In this document: in pieces, positions 46,991 to 56,742 of the stretch
Layout: each line of letters starts with the position of its first letter
Numbering within the stretch: position 1 is the stretch's first letter
The notes under the pieces: generated by a model
Seen by the model: only the letters and a program-made list of their open reading frames with translations
What the model was told of the DNA's origin: nothing
Database searches by the model: none
Made by a program: the position numbers and the translations under genes
Assembly (NCBI GenBank): GCA_963735465.1
Contig: CAVTLA010000001.1
Coordinates: 2,170,001-2,234,000, forward strand
DNA length: 64,000 nucleotides
Origin: DASZHJ01 sp963735465
GTDB lineage: Bacteria; Pseudomonadota; Alphaproteobacteria; ATCC43930; CGMCC-115725
Direction of reading: 5' to 3'

Positions 46991-47701
46991 TCAGGGAGTT
47001 GAAGCCTGCTTGACCGGGGCCGCGGCGGCGGTCGTGTCCGGCGCCTGCTGCTGGTGGCGCGCGGCGAGCGCCATCGTGATCTGCTTGGCGCGGTCGGGCT
47101 CCAGGCTGGCCAGGATCGCCGCCACCTTGCGCTCCTTCATGTGATCGAGGATATCCAGCAGCACCGTCATGTCGAGGCCGGCAAAGACGCGCGCGGCCTC
47201 GGCGGGCTTCATGGTCTCGTAGATCTTGACCAGGCCCTTGATGCGCTCGGCGTCCTCCTGCTCCTTCTGCTGCACCTTGACGCTGATGCCGCTCTCGATC
47301 GTGGAGAGCTTCGAGATCTTGTCGTCGATGCGCTGCTCGGCCGCCTTCAGCAGCACCTCCTGCTGGGAGATGTCCTGGGCGCGCTTCTCGAGCTCGATGC
47401 GGCGGGCGGCGAGCTTCTGCAGGAGATCGATCTCCTCCGGGCTCATGAGCAGCGGGTCCGGCGACGATGAATCCGCCTGGGCCGGATCGACGCCAGGCGC
47501 GGCGGCATCCGCGGCCGGGCCTTGGGCCGGGGCGCCATGCGCCGCCGCGGGCTCCGGCTTGGCCGGCGGCTGCGGATGCGATTCCGTTTGCGGCTGCGCG
47601 CCGGCGGCATGGGCCCGGAGCACGGTCCAGACGTCGACAAGCTTCACGCCCAGCAGCAGGCAGGCGCTCACCATGACGATGGGAATGAGACGGGGTCTCA
47701 T
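46991..47701 (-). CDS. motE: MotE-family flagellar motor-associated protein
   Basis: A 236-residue protein with one N-terminal membrane helix (LIPIVMVSACLLLGVKLVDVW), then a Pro/Ala-rich linker. A coiled coil spans residues 85-145 (EEIDLLQKLAARRIELEKRAQDISQQE). The C-terminal MgtE-N-like domain is KIYETMKPAEAARVFAGLDMTVLLDILDHMKERKVAAIL. MotE proteins are periplasmic chaperones for MotC in rhizobia; here it likely helps motor assembly. It lies 13 bases after the DUF6468-type gene. Confidence 0.88.
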   Translation of the reverse strand: MRPRLIPIVMVSACLLLGVKLVDVWTVLRAHAAGAQPQTESHPQPPAKPEPAAAHGAPAQGPAADAAAPGVDPAQADSSSPDPLLMSPEEIDLLQKLAARRIELEKRAQDISQQEVLLKAAEQRIDDKISKLSTIESGISVKVQQKEQEDAERIKGLVKIYETMKPAEAARVFAGLDMTVLLDILDHMKERKVAAILASLEPDRAKQITMALAARHQQQAPDTTAAAAPVKQASTP

Positions 47702-47714
47702 GGGATCCGCGATT

Positions 47715-48230
47715 TCAGCGGCGTCCGCCCAGCGCGCGGATCAGGTCGCGCTCCGCCCGGGAGACCGGCGATGCCCGCCGCTCGACGGCGCGGGCGTCAG
47801 CCTCGGCTCGTAGCGGCAGCACTTTCTCGTCCGTAGCGGCGCGCGGGGCCACGGGACGCGCCGGCTCGGCAGCACGCGGCGGCACCTCGTTGCGGCGGGC
47901 GCGGATGGTGCCCTCCAGGCGATCGGCAAGGCCGCCGCCGCGCTCGATGAGATAGTTGAGATCGTCGCGCAGCGCCTGGCCGACGGTTACTTTCTTGTCC
48001 AGATCCTTGCCGACGTCGTCGGTGGCCTGGCGCAGCTCGCTGATGCCGGACTGGGCGCTGGCGGCGGCGATGTTGAGGCCGTGGATGAGCTGCTCGAGCT
48101 GCGCCTTGTCGTTGCGCAGATGTCCGAGCCGGCGGTTCAGCACGGCGACGTAGGCGATGGTGGCGAGCAGCAGGACGGCGACCGTGAGATCGCCGATCAG
48201 CGGCAGACTCAGACCCAGGGGCAGCGTCAT
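47715..48230 (-). CDS. DUF6468-type flagellar-locus protein
   Basis: A 171-residue protein with an N-terminal membrane helix (GDLTVAVLLLATIAYVAVLNRRL). A helical region follows (AQLEQLIHGLNIAAASAQSGISELRQATDDVGKDL), then a variable linker and a short conserved C-terminus SRAERDLIRALGG. Its ATG overlaps the fliM stop by four bases. It is found in this position in alphaproteobacterial flagellar loci; the function is unknown. Confidence 0.83.
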   Translation of the reverse strand: MTLPLGLSLPLIGDLTVAVLLLATIAYVAVLNRRLGHLRNDKAQLEQLIHGLNIAAASAQSGISELRQATDDVGKDLDKKVTVGQALRDDLNYLIERGGGLADRLEGTIRARRNEVPPRAAEPARPVAPRAATDEKVLPLRAEADARAVERRASPVSRAERDLIRALGGRR

Positions 48231-49298
48231 TGCGAACCTTTCGTGCGCTCCAGCTTCTCGGCGATCCGGACCGCGATGTTGCCGCCCTTGCGGCCCATCT
48301 TGCCGGTGAACATCCGCAGGTCGCCGCAGACCAGCTCGATATCGGATTGCGCATCGACGTTGAGGACGACGCGGGAGCCGACCTTCCAGTTGAGGACGTC
48401 CCGCAGCGACACCTCCGCGCGGTCGAGCACCGCCTCGATGGCGACGTCGGTGTACCAGAGCTCGCCGGCGAGATGCGCCTCCCAGATCGAATCGCGGCCG
48501 AACTTCTCGCCGAGGAAGCCCTGCAGCAGGATTTCGCGCACGGGCTCCAGGGTCGCGTAGGGCAGCAGCACCTCGAGACGGCCGCCGCGATCCTCCATGT
48601 CGACCCGCAAGCGCGCCAGCACCGCGGCATTGGCCGGCCGGCCGATGGTGGCGAAGCGCGGATTGGTCTCCAGGCGTTCGAAGCGGAAAGTCACCGGGCT
48701 CAGCGGATCGAAGGCGCCGGAGAGATCGGACAGCACGACGGAGACCAGCCGCTCCACCAGGTTGCGCTCGATCGTCGTATAGGGCCGGCCCTCGATGCGC
48801 ATCGCCGCGGTGCCGCGCCGGCCGCCCAGGAGCACGTCGACGATGGAATAGATCAGCGCGCTGTCGATGGTGATGCAGGCCGAAGTTGTCCCACTCCTCC
48901 GCCTTGAACACCGCCAGCATGGCGGGCAGCGGGATCGAGTTCAGGTAGTCGCCGAAGCGGATCGAGGTGATGTTGTCGATCGACACCTCGACGTTGTCGG
49001 AGGTGAAATTGCGCAGGGAGGTCGACATCATGCGCACGAGGCGGTCGAACACCACCTCGAGCATCGGCAGGCGCTCGTAGGAGACCAGCGCCGAATCGAT
49101 GATGGCGCGAATGCCGGAATTGTCGCGACCCGGGCCGTCGTCGTCGACGCCGAGCAGGCTGTCGATCTCGTTCTGATTGAGGACACGGGCTGTAGGCTGC
49201 TCGCCGTCTTCTCCAGCCTCGGCGTCGGCGTCTCCGCCATCCGCCATGGCCGCCCATTCGGCGGCCATCTTGTCCTCTTCCTCCTTCGTGTCGCTCAT
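48227..49298 (-). CDS. fliM: Flagellar switch protein FliM, one-base insertion
   Basis: A corrected length of 356 residues. The N-terminal CheY-binding segment is VLNQNEIDSLLG, with a longer acidic leader before it. The middle domain begins FDRLVRMMSTSLRNFTSDNVEVSI, and the C-terminal SpoA domain includes WKVGSRVVLNVDAQSDIELVCGD. An extra G at 48875 breaks the frame: EEWDNFGL should continue ITIDSALIYSIVDVLLGG. Since fliM is essential for the motor and all neighbours are intact, a sequencing error is likely. It lies 34 bases after fliL. Confidence 0.93.
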
Positions 49299-49332
49299 CT
49301 CAGCTGCTTCCCCTCGCCTCGATTGCCAGCAC

Positions 49333-49860
49333 TTACTGCACCAGCATTTCCTTGAACAGAACGTCCTTCACCCGAACCGGCGCCGAGGCGGCATTGACGC
49401 GCGCGAGGAGTTCCTCGCGCAGGCGATAGATGCCGCCGGAGCCGCGGAGATCCTCGACCCTGAGCTCGCGCAGATAGACCTGGAAATTGTCGATGATGCG
49501 CGGCATCACCGCCGCCAGACGCGGCACGTCCTCCTGCTGCTCGAGCTCGAGGCTGACGGAAATCTTCAGGAAGCTGGTCTTGCGCCCGGTAGAGTTGAGA
49601 TTGACCAGAAGGTCCGGCAAGTCGAAGAACACCGACGGCTTGGCCGGCGGCGCCTTCTCGGCCTCGGCGGCCTCGGTCTTATGGCCGCCGGTGAGCTTGG
49701 CGATGATGCCGGTGTAGTACAGGACGCCGCCGGTGCCGACGATGAGCACCAGGCCGGCGGCGCCGAGGATCAGGAGGCGGCGTCGGTCGCGTCGTTTCGG
49801 TACGTCCGCCGGCGCATCTGCTGCGCCTTCGGCATCGTCATCGACAGTGCGGTCCGACAT
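49333..49860 (-). CDS. fliL: Flagellar basal body-associated protein FliL
   Basis: A 175-residue inner-membrane protein. One transmembrane helix (LLILGAAGLVLIVGTGGVLYYTG) lies near residue 35. The periplasmic FliL domain is FFDLPDLLVNLNSTGRKTSFLKISVSLELE, ending VRVKDVLFKEMLVQ. It is the first gene of the fliL-fliM-DUF6468-motE-cheY-cheZ-AMIN/TPR unit. ATG 49860 is chosen over a codon ten residues upstream. Confidence 0.93.
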   Translation of the reverse strand: MSDRTVDDDAEGAADAPADVPKRRDRRRLLILGAAGLVLIVGTGGVLYYTGIIAKLTGGHKTEAAEAEKAPPAKPSVFFDLPDLLVNLNSTGRKTSFLKISVSLELEQQEDVPRLAAVMPRIIDNFQVYLRELRVEDLRGSGGIYRLREELLARVNAASAPVRVKDVLFKEMLVQ

Positions 49861-50089
49861 CGGCCCCGATTGAAAAAAATGGCGCCGCACGAAACCCGCG
49901 GCCGGCTCGTTGGACGCTAGGGCGTTCTAGTTAAGAAGTGGTTTAGCCAGGCCATGCATCCGCGTGGCGAAACGCCGCCGCGCGGCGGGCAAGAACTACC
50001 CGGCAACGGCTGCCAGAACACGGCGCCGACGGCAGCTCCGGGACTGCCGAACTCGCGCTTCAGGCCCGGAAATCCGCACTCTTCGCGAC
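49861..50089. other. Divergent intergenic region between fliL and flgF
   Basis: No gene supported. Contains the fliL promoter in the minus direction, which I could not locate (no GG-N10-GC site with other consensus bases). The flgF sigma-54 site begins at 50090. Confidence 0.4.
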
Positions 50090-50105
50090 TGGCACGGGCC
50101 ATGCA
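50090..50105 (+). promoter_or_regulatory. Sigma-54 promoter of the flgF operon
   Basis: TGGCACGGGCCATGCA matches the TGGCACG-N4-TTGCA consensus with one mismatch and the exact GG-N10-GC spacing. It ends 78 bases before the flgF ATG. It implies control by RpoN and an enhancer-binding activator of the FlbD type. Confidence 0.75.
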
Positions 50106-50183
50106 TATGAGCGGCGGCAAGCGTGCCGGAAGCGAGCGATCGAGACGCCGGCGCGCACGACAATAGGATGATCACGTACGGCG

Positions 50184-50906
50184 ATGAACGATCCCAGCAC
50201 CATAGCCCTCTCGGCGCAGATCGCGCTCCTGCGCCAGACCGAGATGCTCTCGAACAACCTGGCCAACCTGTCCACCATCGGGTTCAAGGGCCAGGAGATG
50301 ATCTTCGCGGAGTATCTCGGCAAGGGCAGCGACGGCAAGCAGGCCTCCTACGCCCAGGATCTCGGCACCGCGCGCGATACCCGCGAGGGCCCGATCACGC
50401 AGACCGGCAATCCCCTGGACGTCGCGGTCGAGGGCAGCGGCTTTCTCGTGGTCAATACGCCGCTCGGTCCGCGCTACACCCGCGACGGCCATTTCCAGCT
50501 CGACAGCCAGGGCCAGATCGTCACGGCCGAGGGCTATACCGTGCAGAGCGACGCCAACACGCCGATCGCCATCCCCGACAACACCCGCGCCATCACCATC
50601 GGCCAGGACGGCACCGTCGTCGCCGCCGGCGGCACGATCGGCAAGCTGCAGGTGGTGACCTTCGCCAACGAGCAGGCGCTGCTTCCCACCAGCGCCAACT
50701 CCTTCTCGACCGACCAGACGCCGCAGCCGGCGCCCGCCACGACCCGGCTTGTCCAGGGCTCGCTCGAAGGCTCCAACGTCGAGCCGGTCCTCGAGCTCAC
50801 CCAGCTCATCTCCGCCAATCGGGCGATCAGCTACACCCACGACTTCACCCAAGCCGAGGCCACTCGCGTCACCAACGCGATCGATCGCCTCGGCAAGACC
50901 GTCTAA
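50184..50906 (+). CDS. flgF: Flagellar rod protein FlgF
   Basis: A 240-residue rod protein. The N-terminal motif is SAQIALLRQTEMLSNNLANLSTIGFKGQE; the middle has GNPLDVAVEGSGFLVVNTPLGPRYTRDGHF; the C-terminal coil is VLELTQLISANRAI. It is first in the flgF-flgG-flgA-flgH operon. No strong ribosome site precedes ATG 50184; homology sets the start. Confidence 0.95.
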   Translation: MNDPSTIALSAQIALLRQTEMLSNNLANLSTIGFKGQEMIFAEYLGKGSDGKQASYAQDLGTARDTREGPITQTGNPLDVAVEGSGFLVVNTPLGPRYTRDGHFQLDSQGQIVTAEGYTVQSDANTPIAIPDNTRAITIGQDGTVVAAGGTIGKLQVVTFANEQALLPTSANSFSTDQTPQPAPATTRLVQGSLEGSNVEPVLELTQLISANRAISYTHDFTQAEATRVTNAIDRLGKTV

Positions 50907-50926
50907 CAGAGAGCGAGATCTGACCC

Positions 50927-51712
<786 letters not shown>

Positions 51713-51717
51713 TCCTC

Positions 51718-52674
51718 ATGAGCATCATCCGCCTCGCACTCCTGACGCTGCTCGCGCTGCTGCTGGTGTCCGCCGCCGCGGTCGCCGCGCCGACGATCAA
51801 GCCCATGGTCACGGTATCCGCCAACCTGATCCGCCTCGGCGACCTCTTCGACGGGCTGGACGAGCGCGCGGAGCTGCCGGTCATCGCCGCGCCGCCGCCG
51901 GGCCGCCGCCTGGTGCTGAGCGCCGACTGGCTGACGGCACTGGCCTCCGCCCAGCATATCGACTGGCATCCGACCTCCCGCTTCGACCAGGTGTCGGTGG
52001 AGCGCGCGAGCCGGACCATCGACGGCGAGGAGATCTCTCAGCGCGTCATGGCGGCGATCGCCGAGCACGCGCCCACCGCCAACGCCGAGCTTCGCCTCGA
52101 CAATCCCAACGTGCGGCTGCTGGTCAGTGCCGACCAGACCGCGCCGCCGGCGATCCAGGATCTGCGCTTCGACGCCAGCAGCGGCCGCTTCAGCGCCATG
52201 GTGGCGATGGCGGCCGGCGACGGCGCCAGCAGCGGCGACCGCCTGCGTATCAGCGGCGTGCTCATCCGGCGAACCGAGATACCGGTTCCGGCCCATGCGC
52301 TCTCGCCCGGCGACACCATCACGCGGCGCGACCTCACCATGGTCCAGATCCGCACCGACCGCCTGAGCCAGGATCTGGTGGCGGAAGTCAGCGACCTCGT
52401 GGGCAAGACACCGCGCCACGGGCTGCGCCCGGGCGAGCCCGTGCACGCCAACGAGATCGAGGTGCCGGTGGTCGTCCATCGCGGCAACCTCGTCACCATC
52501 GTGCTGGAAACCGCCGCCATGCGACTGACCGCCGAAGGCAAGGCGATGGAGGACGGCGGCAAGGGCGCGGTGATCCGCGTCACCAATACTCGATCCAACC
52601 GCGCCATCGACGCGGTCGTCGCCGGCCCCGGCATCGTGTCGGTGAGCCCCGCCGGCGGCCCGGTCACCCAGTAG
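51718..52674 (+). CDS. flgA: P-ring assembly chaperone FlgA
   Basis: A 318-residue periplasmic protein with a signal peptide (LALLTLLALLLVSAAAVAA). The SAF-like domain carries IPVPAHALSPGDTITRRDLTMVQI and the C-terminal part HRGNLVTIVLETAAMRLTAEGKAMEDGGKGAVIRVTNTRSNR. It helps assemble the FlgI ring. It starts five bases after flgG. Confidence 0.94.
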   Translation: MSIIRLALLTLLALLLVSAAAVAAPTIKPMVTVSANLIRLGDLFDGLDERAELPVIAAPPPGRRLVLSADWLTALASAQHIDWHPTSRFDQVSVERASRTIDGEEISQRVMAAIAEHAPTANAELRLDNPNVRLLVSADQTAPPAIQDLRFDASSGRFSAMVAMAAGDGASSGDRLRISGVLIRRTEIPVPAHALSPGDTITRRDLTMVQIRTDRLSQDLVAEVSDLVGKTPRHGLRPGEPVHANEIEVPVVVHRGNLVTIVLETAAMRLTAEGKAMEDGGKGAVIRVTNTRSNRAIDAVVAGPGIVSVSPAGGPVTQ

Positions 52675-52684
52675 GAATAATCCG

Positions 52685-53437
52685 ATGCGCCGTCATCTCA
52701 TCAAGCTCGTCCCGCTGGCGCCGATCCTGGCGCTGGCGCTCTCCGCCTGCGGCACCGCCACCAAGCTGTCGCAGATCGGCGAGACGCCGCCGATGACCAC
52801 CATCCAGGATCCGCAGCAGCAGCCGGGATACCGTCCGGTGTCCCTGCCGATGCCGCAGCCGCTGGTCAACGAGCGGCGGCCGAACTCGCTCTGGCAGGCC
52901 GGCAGCCGTGCCTTCTTCAAGGATCAGCGCGCCGCCAACGTCGGCGACATCCTCACCGTGATCGTCAGCTTCGACGAGAAGGGCAAGTTCGACAACAACT
53001 CCACGCTGCAGCGCAACAACTCGCTCGCCAGCGCGGCGCCGCAGCTGATGGGCTTCCAGAATCAGATCCAGAAGATCCTGCCAAGCGCCGCCAACATGTC
53101 GAACCTGGTGCAGGGGTCCGGCAACAGCAACACGGTCGCCACGACCGAGGCCAGCCGCGAGGAGCAGGTGCAGCTGCGCGTCGCCACCGAGGTGACCCAG
53201 GTGCTGCCGAACGGCAATCTGGTGGTCCAGGGGCGGCAGGAGATCCGGGTCAACTTCGAGGTGCGCGACCTGCAGATCGCCGGCGTGCTGCGCCCGCAGG
53301 ACATCACCGCCATCAACACCGTAACCTACGACCAGCTCGCCGAGGCCCGCATCTCCTACGGCGGCCGCGGCCAGCAGACCGACATGCAGCAGCCGCGCTA
53401 CGGGCAGCAGTTCTTCGACATCATCGATCCGTTCTAG
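52685..53437 (+). CDS. flgH: L-ring lipoprotein FlgH
   Basis: A 250-residue outer-membrane ring protein. The lipobox is ALALSACGT near residues 17-22. Conserved stretches are GSRAFFKDQRAANVGDILTVIVSFDEKGKFDN and VRDLQIAGVLRPQDITAINTVTYDQLAEARISYGGRG. It ends the flgFGAH operon. A GC-rich hairpin-like stretch at 53440-53480 follows. Confidence 0.96.
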   Translation: MRRHLIKLVPLAPILALALSACGTATKLSQIGETPPMTTIQDPQQQPGYRPVSLPMPQPLVNERRPNSLWQAGSRAFFKDQRAANVGDILTVIVSFDEKGKFDNNSTLQRNNSLASAAPQLMGFQNQIQKILPSAANMSNLVQGSGNSNTVATTEASREEQVQLRVATEVTQVLPNGNLVVQGRQEIRVNFEVRDLQIAGVLRPQDITAINTVTYDQLAEARISYGGRGQQTDMQQPRYGQQFFDIIDPF

Positions 53438-53542
53438 GCGAATCGGCCCGACCCGGACAGCCCATGGCGGCGGCCCGGGACAAACCGACAGGTTGCTTTA
53501 ATCGGGATAACTTAGCGGGGTGCGCGAGCGGGAAACCGGATC

Positions 53543-53959
53543 TCAGTCGTCCCGGTGCGTGCGTTCCATGCGCTCGTGGCGCTCCTGGGCCTCCAGGCTC
53601 AGGGTCGCGATCGGCCGGGCCTCCAGGCGCCGGAGGCTGATCGGCTCGTCGGTCTCCTCGCAATATCCGTACGTTCCGTCCTCGATCCGGGTCAGGGCGG
53701 CGTCGATCTTGGTAATCAGCTTGCGCTCGCGGTCCCGCGTCCGGAGCTCCAGGGACCGCTCGGTCTCGAGCGAGGCGCGGTCGGTGATGTCGGGCTCGGC
53801 CAGGCTCTCTTCCTTCAGGTGCTGCAGGGTCTCGTTGGACTCTTCCAGCAACTCGGTGCGCCAGCGCAGCAGCTTCTGCCGGAAGTACTCCAACTGCAGC
53901 GCATTCATGAACTCTTCATTTTCCGAGGGCCGATAATCGGGCGGAAGCATGGGCCGCAT
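53543..53959 (-). CDS. dksA: RNA polymerase-binding transcription factor DksA
   Basis: A 138-residue protein. The coiled coil spans residues 20-100 (RQKLLRWRTELLEESNETLQHLKEE ... ERKLITKIDAALTRIEDG). The globular part is YGYCEETDEPISLRRLEARPIATLSLEAQERHERMERTH. Only the first cysteine of the classical four-cysteine zinc finger remains, as usual in alphaproteobacteria. It mediates the ppGpp stringent response with RNA polymerase. ATG 53959 has GGAG upstream. Confidence 0.93.
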   Translation of the reverse strand: MRPMLPPDYRPSENEEFMNALQLEYFRQKLLRWRTELLEESNETLQHLKEESLAEPDITDRASLETERSLELRTRDRERKLITKIDAALTRIEDGTYGYCEETDEPISLRRLEARPIATLSLEAQERHERMERTHRDD

Positions 53960-54080
53960 CACCTACTCCGTGAAACTCCAAGGTTCTCGAAGCGCGCGGA
54001 GTATAGGGAGGGCGCCGAGCCGGAGCAAGCACGGGAAATAGGCCGCAGTCCGTTGATACTGCTGCTTATTTGAAATGCAA

Positions 54081-54497
54081 TCAGGATGCGGGCGTAAGCT
54101 TGGCGAGTTCGACCCTGGCGCGCAGTTCGATCTCGTCGAGAACCTCCAGCAGCCGGGGATCGTCGAGGGTGCCGCGGGTACTGGCGACGACTCGCTGCAG
54201 CTCGGCGATCTGGCTCATGGGCAGGTTGCCGGTCAAAAGCGCCAGACGCAATTCGTCGAGACGGTCGAGAAGCGAGCCGGCCCGCTTGACCGCGCGGCGG
54301 CGCTCGGCCAGGGCGTCGGGAAGCTCCTGCAGCAGAAACAGCCCATCCACCGATGACATCGGCCGGGCGGCGGCCGGCGCCGAGGCGGCCTGATCCTCGC
54401 TGACGCCGACGGAAAATTCCGGTCCGGAACCCGGTCCTGAAGCGGCATCGCGGCGGCGCGACGCGGGTACGGTCGGGGGCTTCGATTCGATGCGCAT
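54081..54497 (-). CDS. fliX: Flagellar assembly regulator FliX
   Basis: A 138-residue protein. The N-terminal basic segment is IESKPPTVPASRRRD. The conserved C-terminal part is VDGLFLLQELPDALAERRRAVKRAGSLLDRLDELRLALLTG, followed by MSQIAELQRVVASTRGTLDDPRLLEVLDEIELRARVELAKL. In Caulobacter FliX couples basal-body assembly to FlbD and sigma-54 transcription. Here it is divergent from flgI, as in Caulobacter, with a sigma-54 site in between. Confidence 0.93.
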   Translation of the reverse strand: MRIESKPPTVPASRRRDAASGPGSGPEFSVGVSEDQAASAPAAARPMSSVDGLFLLQELPDALAERRRAVKRAGSLLDRLDELRLALLTGNLPMSQIAELQRVVASTRGTLDDPRLLEVLDEIELRARVELAKLTPAS

Positions 54498-54673
54498 GAG
54501 GATCGGATCTGTCCTGCCTGGCTGAGGCCCAGCATCACCCGACAGAGTTAAGCACCGGTTAAGCGCCGCCACCCGGCAAAGCCTGCCGGCGGCACGGCAG
54601 GGATTGCCGTCGATGCCTGGCTGCGCGCCCGACGGCATTCTCCAAGTATCTCTAATAGAACGATCTTCCGTTG

Positions 54674-54689
54674 TGGCACGACCCTCGCA
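54674..54689 (+). promoter_or_regulatory. Sigma-54 promoter of the flgI operon
   Basis: TGGCACGACCCTCGCA matches TGGCACG-N4-TTGCA with one mismatch and exact GG-N10-GC spacing. It ends 38 bases before the flgI ATG at 54728. With the near-identical site at 50090 it defines a sigma-54 flagellar class. The gap contains no other gene. Confidence 0.78.
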
Positions 54690-54727
54690 TTAGTGGGGCG
54701 ACAGCACCAGGACCCGCGATCCAGATC

Positions 54728-55939
54728 ATGACTTGCCTCGCCCGACGTCTCACCCGCCTCGCTCTCCTCGCCCTCGGCATCGCGCTGGTTGCGCCCGATG
54801 CCCTGGCGGCATCTCGCATCAAGGACATCGCCGACTTCGAGGGCGTGCGGGACAACATGCTGGTGGGCTATGGGCTGGTGGTCGGCCTCAACGGCACCGG
54901 CGACAGCCTCAACAACGCGATTTTCACCCGGGAGAGCCTGATCGGCATGCTGGAGCGCCTCGGCGTCAATGCCCGGGACAGCAAGCTCACCACCAAGAAT
55001 ACCGCCGCCGTCATGGTGACCGCGGTGCTGCCGCCTTTCGCCCGCCAGGGCTCGCATATCGACGTCTCGGTCTCGGCGCTGGGCGATGCCCGCAGCCTCC
55101 TCGGCGGAACCCTGCTGGTGACGCCGATGCTGGGCGCCGACGGCGAGGTCTACGCGGTGGCCCAGGGCAGCGTCGCCAGCGGCGGCTTCGCCGTCAAGGG
55201 CGCGGCCCAGTCCGTCACCAAGGGCGTGCCGACCTCCGGCCGCGTCTCCAGCGGCGCCATCGTCGAGCGCGAAGTGGGCTTCGAGCTCACCAAGTTGCAG
55301 ACCGTGAACCTCACGCTGCGCAATCCCGACTTCACCACCGCCCGTCGGGTCGCCCAGGCGATCAACGGCTTCCTCAATAACCCCGCGGCGCGCCCCCTCG
55401 ATCCCTCGACGGTGGCGGTCGCCATGCCCGCCAGCTTCAAGGGCGATCTGGTGTCGCTCCTCACCGACATCGAGCAGCTTCGCGTCGAGCCGGATCAGCC
55501 GGCCCGCGTCGTCATCGACGAGCAGAATGGCGTCATCGTGATGGGCGAGAATGTCCGCATCAGCACGGTGGCGATCGCCCAGGGCAGCCTGACCGTGCGC
55601 GTCACCGAGACGCCCCAGGTCTCCCAGCCCAGTCCCTTCGCGCCCACGGGCCAAGCGACCACCCCCACCAATCCCGCCACCGGTCTGCCGGCGACGCCGG
55701 GCCGCAACGGTACGCAGTTCGCGCCGGGCGGCGGCGCCCAGACCGTGGTGGTGCCGCGCACCAACGTGCAGGTCGACGAGCAGTCGGAGCGCCGCATGGC
55801 GGTGCTGCCCGCCGGCGTCACCCTGCAGGAGCTCGTCAACAGCCTCAACGCTCTCGGCGTCGGTCCCCGCGACATGATCAGCATCCTGCAGGCGATCAAG
55901 ACCGCGGGCGCGCTGCAGGCCGAGATCGAGTTGATGTAA
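54728..55939 (+). CDS. flgI: Flagellar P-ring protein FlgI
   Basis: A 403-residue periplasmic ring protein with a signal peptide (RLALLALGIALVAPDALA). Conserved motifs are SRIKDIADFEGVRDNMLVGYGLVVGLNGTGD, NTAAVMVTAVLPPFARQGSHIDVSVSALGDARSL and the C-terminal LQELVNSLNALGVGPRDMISILQAIKTAGALQAE. An upstream in-frame TTG would overlap the sigma-54 site and is rejected. Its stop overlaps the next ATG (TAATG). Confidence 0.97.
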   Translation: MTCLARRLTRLALLALGIALVAPDALAASRIKDIADFEGVRDNMLVGYGLVVGLNGTGDSLNNAIFTRESLIGMLERLGVNARDSKLTTKNTAAVMVTAVLPPFARQGSHIDVSVSALGDARSLLGGTLLVTPMLGADGEVYAVAQGSVASGGFAVKGAAQSVTKGVPTSGRVSSGAIVEREVGFELTKLQTVNLTLRNPDFTTARRVAQAINGFLNNPAARPLDPSTVAVAMPASFKGDLVSLLTDIEQLRVEPDQPARVVIDEQNGVIVMGENVRISTVAIAQGSLTVRVTETPQVSQPSPFAPTGQATTPTNPATGLPATPGRNGTQFAPGGGAQTVVVPRTNVQVDEQSERRMAVLPAGVTLQELVNSLNALGVGPRDMISILQAIKTAGALQAEIELM

Positions 55940-56265
55940 TGGACGCCAGCAAATCCATCATTCCGCCGCTGCCGGCGACCCAGGCGCCGAGCACCTCGGC
56001 GCCGACGGCGGGCGGCACGGCCGATCCGGCCGCCGCCCGCAAGACGGCGGAGGATTTCGAGGCGTTCTTCCTGTCGCAGTCCATGGACAGCATGTTCGCG
56101 GGCATCAACGGCGACAGCGTCACCGGCGGCGGCCAGAGCGAGACCGTCTACCGCTCGCTGCTGATCCAGCAATACGCCAAGGTCGCGGCCAAAAGCGGCG
56201 GCGTCGGCATCGCCGACGCGGTGCAGCGCGAGATCCTGCGCATCCAGGAGTCCCAGAAGAAATGA
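55939..56265 (+). CDS. flgJ: Rod-binding protein, FlgJ N-terminal type
   Basis: A 108-residue protein with the rod-capping motif ARKTAEDFEAFFLSQSMDSMFAG and SETVYRSLLIQQYAKVAAKSGGVGIADAVQREIL. It lacks the C-terminal muramidase domain of enterobacterial FlgJ, as is normal in alphaproteobacteria. It is coupled to flgI and overlaps the next gene by four bases. Confidence 0.92.
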   Translation: MDASKSIIPPLPATQAPSTSAPTAGGTADPAAARKTAEDFEAFFLSQSMDSMFAGINGDSVTGGGQSETVYRSLLIQQYAKVAAKSGGVGIADAVQREILRIQESQKK

Positions 56266-56726
56266 CCGCGCTCAGCCTCGCCACCACCGGTCCGCGCGTG
56301 CTGGCGTCCTCGGCGCCGGAGCTGATCGCGCTCTCCACCAAGCTTGCCGAGCTCCTCGAGCGCGAGACCGCCGCCCTGATCGCAATGCAGGTGCATGAAG
56401 CGGCGGCCTTCGCCGACGAGAAGATGCGGCTCACCCGGCGCTATCGCGCCACCATCGAGGAGCTGCGCGCCGGACGGACCACGCTGCGCGAGACCGCGGC
56501 GCCGCTGCGCGTCGAGCTGATGGCGGTGGCGACCCGGCTTGCGGACGCCGCGCGGGAGAACGAGCGCGCGCTGCGCGCCGGCCGTGCCGCCGTCCAATCC
56601 GTGGTGGCGGCGATCGCCGACGCCATCAAATCGAGCGAGCGCAGCACCCAGGCCTATCGGCCGCCGCGGACGCCCGCCATGAAGCCACGCTTGGTCGCCG
56701 GCGTCGCCGTCGATCGCAGGCTCTGA
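56262..56726 (+). CDS. FlgN-like flagellar chaperone
   Basis: A 154-residue, almost wholly helical protein. A coiled coil at 20-120 (ELIALSTKLAELLERETAALIAMQVHEAAAFADEKMRLTRRYRATIEEL) fits the FlgN family, which keeps FlgK and FlgL unfolded for export. It sits between flgJ and flgK, the usual place. The sequence is divergent, so assignment rests partly on position. Confidence 0.78.
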   Translation: MTALSLATTGPRVLASSAPELIALSTKLAELLERETAALIAMQVHEAAAFADEKMRLTRRYRATIEELRAGRTTLRETAAPLRVELMAVATRLADAARENERALRAGRAAVQSVVAAIADAIKSSERSTQAYRPPRTPAMKPRLVAGVAVDRRL

Positions 56727-56742
56727 CAGAAGGATCGGAAGC

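Noticed and set aside
54671..54727. An upstream TTG start for flgI
   Set aside because: It would place the start before the -12 element of the sigma-54 site, and displaces the signal peptide by 19 residues.
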